Assembly: GCF_016785085.1 (NCBI RefSeq)
Contig: NZ_JAENHO010000006.1
Location: forward strand, 124,001-188,000
Length of the DNA: 64,000 bases
Source of the DNA: Paractinoplanes lichenicola
Lineage (GTDB): Bacteria > Actinomycetota > Actinomycetes > Mycobacteriales > Micromonosporaceae
Direction of reading: 5' to 3'
In this document: piece after piece, positions 60,867 to 64,000 of the stretch
Position numbering within the stretch: the stretch's first letter is position 1
Layout: every line of letters starts with the position of its first letter
The notes under the pieces: generated by a model
Told to the model about the DNA's origin: nothing
The model's input: only the letters and a program-made list of their open reading frames with translations
Database searches by the model: none
Made by a program: the position numbers and the translations under genes

Positions 60867-61147
60867 ATGTATTCTGCGTCACCTCACTATCTGTTTTTCA
60901 CGCCATTACTCCGCGTGCGCGAACAACTGCGCGAGGAAAGGTGACCAATTCGGACATTCGCTGCGCAATGCGGACTCGGAAGTGTCAGCGATTTGGCGCT
61001 TCGACTTGTGGCCCCGGAGCCGTTTCGTTACCGTGGCTCCCGGCTGTCAACCAGTTAACGCTGATCTGACAGCTCGGACGGGCACGGATCACCGGTTAAT
61101 TCGGTCCCGCGCTCACCGCCGATTTGCCACCGACCGGAGGGTTGTTC
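60867..61147 (+). promoter_or_regulatory. Long leader region upstream of the first M23 peptidase
   Basis: About 280 bp, lower in GC than its surroundings, with two small hairpins near the gene: GGAGCC (61016-61021) with 61035-61040, and CTGTCA (61044-61049) with TGACAG (61067-61072). The length and hairpins suggest control in the leader. I looked for the ydaO/c-di-AMP consensus, known upstream of actinobacterial wall hydrolases, and did not find its core. Confidence 0.45.
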
Positions 61148-61882
61148 GTGCGCCAGCGCTTGTCGTCTGAGCCCGATCGTTATCGGGGTCGTCGTCGCGT
61201 ACCCACCCCTCCGCGCAGCCGCTACGCCGTCGCAGTCACCGCGGCGTTCGCAGGCGCCGGTGTTGTCGCGATCGGCGCGGCGTCCAACTTCCCCGACCAG
61301 AAGAACGTCGACCCGCAGGCACTGCAGGCGCACGGCGCGGTTCAGTCCGTCGACGACGCCATCGCCGACCGCGCCGACGACTCGGCCGCCTCCCGCAGCA
61401 ACAACCGCGGCGCCGACAAGCAGCAGGTCAGCGCCGATCAGGCCACCAAAGACGTCTGGCTGCTGCCGATGGACGACTACCAGTTCACCTCGGCGTACGG
61501 GGTTCGCTGGGGCAAGCTGCACGGCGGCATCGACCTGGCCGGCCCCGAGGGTGCGCCCTACAAGGCGATCCACGCGGGCAAGGTGACCAAGGCGGGCTAC
61601 TACGGCGGCTACGGCTACCAGATCACGATCGAGGACGCCGAGGGCAACGAGGTCATCTACGCCCACTCCCGCCGCCTGCTCGTCAAGGCGGGCGACAAGG
61701 TCAAGGCCGGACAGGTGATCGGCCTGGTCGGCAACACGGGCGCCTCGTACGGCACCCACCTGCACCTCGAGATCCACGTCAACGGCACCCCGACCGACCC
61801 GATCCCGTTCCTGCGCGATCGCGGCGTCGACATCAAGCTGCGCGTCGAGTCGGTGTTCGCCGGCGTGGCCGCCGCCTCCTGA
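61148..61882 (+). CDS. M23-family peptidoglycan endopeptidase
   Basis: 244 residues: short basic tail, an N-terminal membrane helix or signal (about 30-48), a spacer, and a LysM-free M23 domain (HGGIDLAGP, YAHSRR, HLHLEIH) with the zinc-binding HxxxD, H and HxH residues in order. Cleaves peptide cross-links in the wall. GTG 61148 follows GGAGGG; ATG 61124 has no ribosome site. A similar gene follows 171 bp downstream. Confidence 0.92.
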   Translation: MRQRLSSEPDRYRGRRRVPTPPRSRYAVAVTAAFAGAGVVAIGAASNFPDQKNVDPQALQAHGAVQSVDDAIADRADDSAASRSNNRGADKQQVSADQATKDVWLLPMDDYQFTSAYGVRWGKLHGGIDLAGPEGAPYKAIHAGKVTKAGYYGGYGYQITIEDAEGNEVIYAHSRRLLVKAGDKVKAGQVIGLVGNTGASYGTHLHLEIHVNGTPTDPIPFLRDRGVDIKLRVESVFAGVAAAS

Positions 61883-62053
61883 CCTCTGAAGTACCCGCCT
61901 CAGGGCATCGAAACCTTCCTCCCCGGGTGATGTGGCCCCGGACACCGCCCCGGTTGCAACTCGGTTGAACCGGGCCGCACCTTCCTCACAAAGCCTTCAG
62001 GCAGGCCGACAGGCAAATGTCGGTGATCCGTACTGCCTGGGAGGTCGTGCCGC

Positions 62054-62809
62054 GTGGCGCAACGAGACGAGACCCGTTCCGCCGGTCGTCACCGCGGGAA
62101 CCAGGTCCGCCGCCACCGGGCGCCCCTCGCCTTTCTCGCCGGCGACCGGGGCCGGGCCACTCTGCTGACGGCCGCCCTGGGCGCCGCGCTCGCCACCGGG
62201 GTCGCCGGCGGCACCGCCGCGGCCGCCGCCCACCAGCCGGCCGTGCCGGTGGCCGACATCGCGCCCGTCGAGTCGCTCACCGCCACCGACCCGGCTGTGG
62301 ACGCCGGGCCCTGGAAGCCGCCCGCCGAGGGCGAGGCCTCCGCCGCCCGCCGCAAGCTCAAGCCCCGAGTGGTGATCACCGAGCTCAAGCAGCTGCCCGC
62401 CGGCTGGGTCAACCCGAACCCGTCGGGCCGCGTCACGTCGTGCTTCGGCCAGCGCTGGGGCCGGCTGCACGCGGGTGTCGACATCGCCGGGCCGGACGGC
62501 TCGCCGATCCTCGCCGCGGGAGCGGGCGTCGTGGTGCGCGCGGGCGCGGCCCAGGGTTACGGCAACGCCGTGCTGATCGACCACGGCAACGGCTACCTCA
62601 CCCACTACGGGCACATGTCGGCGATCGCCGTGCACGAGGGGCAGCGGGTCGAGGCCGGCGAGCAGATCGGCGACGAGGGCTCGACCGGTCACTCCACCGG
62701 GCCGCACCTGCACTTCGAGGTGCACCTCGGCTTCTACAAGAACCCGATCGAGCCGGTGCGCTGGCTGCACGAGCGCGGCGTCACCCTGGACGGCTGCGCT
62801 CCCGCCTAG
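62054..62809 (+). CDS. M23-family peptidoglycan endopeptidase, second copy
   Basis: 251 residues: basic N-terminus, membrane helix or signal (about 35-58), Ala/Pro-rich spacer and M23 domain with HAGVDIAG, LTHYGHM and HLHFEVH. GTG 62054 follows GGGAGG at a 9-nt spacing. Paralogue of the preceding gene with a more divergent N-terminal spacer; the two probably act on the same wall. Its stop overlaps the pcrA stop in the CTAG tetranucleotide. Confidence 0.92.
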   Translation: MAQRDETRSAGRHRGNQVRRHRAPLAFLAGDRGRATLLTAALGAALATGVAGGTAAAAAHQPAVPVADIAPVESLTATDPAVDAGPWKPPAEGEASAARRKLKPRVVITELKQLPAGWVNPNPSGRVTSCFGQRWGRLHAGVDIAGPDGSPILAAGAGVVVRAGAAQGYGNAVLIDHGNGYLTHYGHMSAIAVHEGQRVEAGEQIGDEGSTGHSTGPHLHFEVHLGFYKNPIEPVRWLHERGVTLDGCAPA

Positions 62810-64000
62810 ATCTTCTCGATCGGGGCGTGCCGCAGGATCAGCCACATCACCTGGTCGCCGAAGTCGATCTGGGCCCGCGCGCCGGGGCCCTGACCCTCGA
62901 CGGTGATCACCCGGCCCAGGCCGTAACGCTGGTGGTTGACCCGGTCGCCCGCCGACACCTTGGGCGCCTGGGGCAGCTCGCTGGCCGTGGCCAGCTTGCT
63001 GGCGTCGATGCCGAGCCGGCTCGCCAGCTGCTGCGCCTTGGGCGTGCCGCCCGAGAAGCCGCCGCCACGGTAGCGGTCGCCCCCGCCTCGGCCGCCGACC
63101 CCGCCGCCCGTGCCCGACCATGACGTGTAGTTGCCGGCGGTGCGCTCCCAGCGGATCAGCTCGGGCGGCAGCTCGTCGGTGAAGCGCGACGGCGGGTTGT
63201 ATTGCGGCTGGCCCCACGCGCCCCGGGTGACCGCGCGGGACAGATAGAGCCGCTGCCGGGCCCGGGTGATGCCCACGTAGGCCAGGCGGCGCTCCTCCTC
63301 GAGCTCGTTGTTGTCGCCGAGCGCGCGGGTGTGCGGGAAGACGCCGTCCTCCAGGCCGGTCAGGAAGACGACCGGGAACTCCAGGCCCTTGGCCGTGTGC
63401 AGCGTCATCAGCGTGACCACGCCCTGGTGGTCGGGGTCGTCGTCGGGCAGCTGGTCGGCGTCGGCCACCAGCGCCACCTGCTCGAGGAACCCGGCCAGGG
63501 TGGCCGCCGGGGCCTGAGCTTCAGCAGACTCAGTGTCCTCGTCGGCCTGGGCCTCGACGCGCTCGGTGTATTCGCGGGCGACGCTGACGAGCTCCTGCAG
63601 GTTTTCGACGCGGCCCTGATCCTGCGGGTCGAGGCTCTCCTCCAGCTCGGAGAGCAGGCCCGAGCGCTGCAGGGCGAGCTCGAGCACCTCTTCGGGCGGG
63701 GCGTTCTGGGCCAGCTCGCGCAGGTCGTCCATCAGCTGCACGAAGTCGGCGATGCTGTTGGCCGAGCGGGCGGCGATGCCGGGGGCGTCCTTCGCGTGCC
63801 GCAGGGCCTGCCCGAACGAGATGCGGTCGCGCGACGAGAGCGCCTCGACACACGCCTCGGCCCGGTCGCCGATGCCGCGTTTCGGGGTGTTGAGCACCCG
63901 GCGGATGCTGACCGTGTCGTCGTCGTTGACCACCGCGCGCAGATAGGCCAGCGCGTCGCGGACCTCCTTGCGCTCGTAGAACCGGACGCCGCCGACCACC
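62806..64000 (-). CDS. pcrA: ATP-dependent DNA helicase PcrA/UvrD (3' part)
   Basis: The C-terminal ~398 residues; the N-terminal part with Walker A lies beyond the right edge. Visible: GGVRFYERKEVRDALAYLR, VVTLMTLHTAKGLEFPVVFLTGLEDGVFPH (motif V) and EEERRLAYVGITRARQRLYL (motif VI), then a basic Gly-rich linker and a C-terminal tudor-like domain GDRVNHQRYGLGRVITVEG that contacts RNA polymerase. SF1 3'-5' helicase in DNA repair. The stop overlaps the M23 gene end. Confidence 0.95.
   Translation of the reverse strand, partial: VVGGVRFYERKEVRDALAYLRAVVNDDDTVSIRRVLNTPKRGIGDRAEACVEALSSRDRISFGQALRHAKDAPGIAARSANSIADFVQLMDDLRELAQNAPPEEVLELALQRSGLLSELEESLDPQDQGRVENLQELVSVAREYTERVEAQADEDTESAEAQAPAATLAGFLEQVALVADADQLPDDDPDHQGVVTLMTLHTAKGLEFPVVFLTGLEDGVFPHTRALGDNNELEEERRLAYVGITRARQRLYLSRAVTRGAWGQPQYNPPSRFTDELPPELIRWERTAGNYTSWSGTGGGVGGRGGGDRYRGGGFSGGTPKAQQLASRLGIDASKLATASELPQAPKVSAGDRVNHQRYGLGRVITVEGQGPGARAQIDFGDQVMWLILRHAPIEKI

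Noticed and set aside
60844..61170. c-di-AMP (ydaO) riboswitch upstream of the M23 peptidase
   Set aside because: The conserved GGAGGAACC-type and GACAGCTAAC-type cores are not present; only small generic hairpins are.
1..64000. CRISPR array, tRNA, rRNA or insertion sequence
   Set aside because: No direct-repeat/spacer pattern, no tRNA cloverleaf or CCA-end signature, and no transposase-like protein was seen; the tandem repeats have no spacers.

Overview
This is a very GC-rich, gene-dense actinobacterial chromosome segment with many GTG starts and 1-4 bp stop/start overlaps. The SurA-like/mfd/mazG neighbourhood, the cslA-glxA-cslZ operon, a CebR-type operator and the house-keeping order purH-purN ... 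sucD-sucC ... pcrA fit a filamentous actinomycete. A Micromonosporaceae member such as Actinoplanes is my best guess, but that is inference. No rRNA, tRNA, CRISPR array, prophage or insertion sequence was seen.

Layout. 1-13 kb: enolase, a PilZ-like protein, a lipoprotein, an ECF sigma factor with its membrane partner, a kinase-like protein, then the leftward set mfd, SurA-like lipoprotein, mazG, DUF885; two tandem-repeat arrays sit in the gaps. 13-24 kb: a rightward operon in which a HypX/HoxX-type protein is translationally coupled to cslA, glxA and cslZ (the hyphal-tip glucan machinery known from Streptomyces), then PEP carboxylase and a CBM2-GH5 cellulase under a CebR box. 24-29 kb: a four-gene overlapping ABC-2 exporter set with a palindrome-rich promoter region, and a DUF4352 protein. 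29-45 kb: an extracellular-polysaccharide locus containing PAPS-forming APS kinase, a Wzz/pseudo-kinase, Wzy-like polymerase/ligase, phosphotransferase-like protein, two sulfotransferases, Wzx flippase, methyltransferase, two GH26-like secreted hydrolases, a WecG/TagA transferase and a GT2, which together point to a sulfated exopolysaccharide. 44.6-47.4 kb: DeoR regulator, galT, DksA-like protein, and a YefM/YoeB-type toxin-antitoxin pair whose toxin is frameshifted. 47.7-64 kb: central metabolism (icd, mdh, purHN, sucCD), PhoD-type phosphatase, MBL hydrolase, pentapeptide-repeat protein, PerM/DUF6350, a lone B12-binding domain, two M23 peptidases and the 3' part of pcrA at the right edge.

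The two stretches most worth attention are the sulfated-polysaccharide locus (about 28.9-44.6 kb) and the HypX-CslA-GlxA-CslZ operon (13.1-19.6 kb), which puts a carbon-monoxide-ligand/formyl-transfer enzyme family next to a copper-radical oxidase and glucan synthase with no hydrogenase gene in view. Smaller-scale signals include intergenic DnaA-box clusters, tandem duplications of gene 3' ends, a 12-bp-phased GTAC operator and a genome-wide excess of the palindrome CGTACG. All assignments come from reading the sequence; no database search was run.
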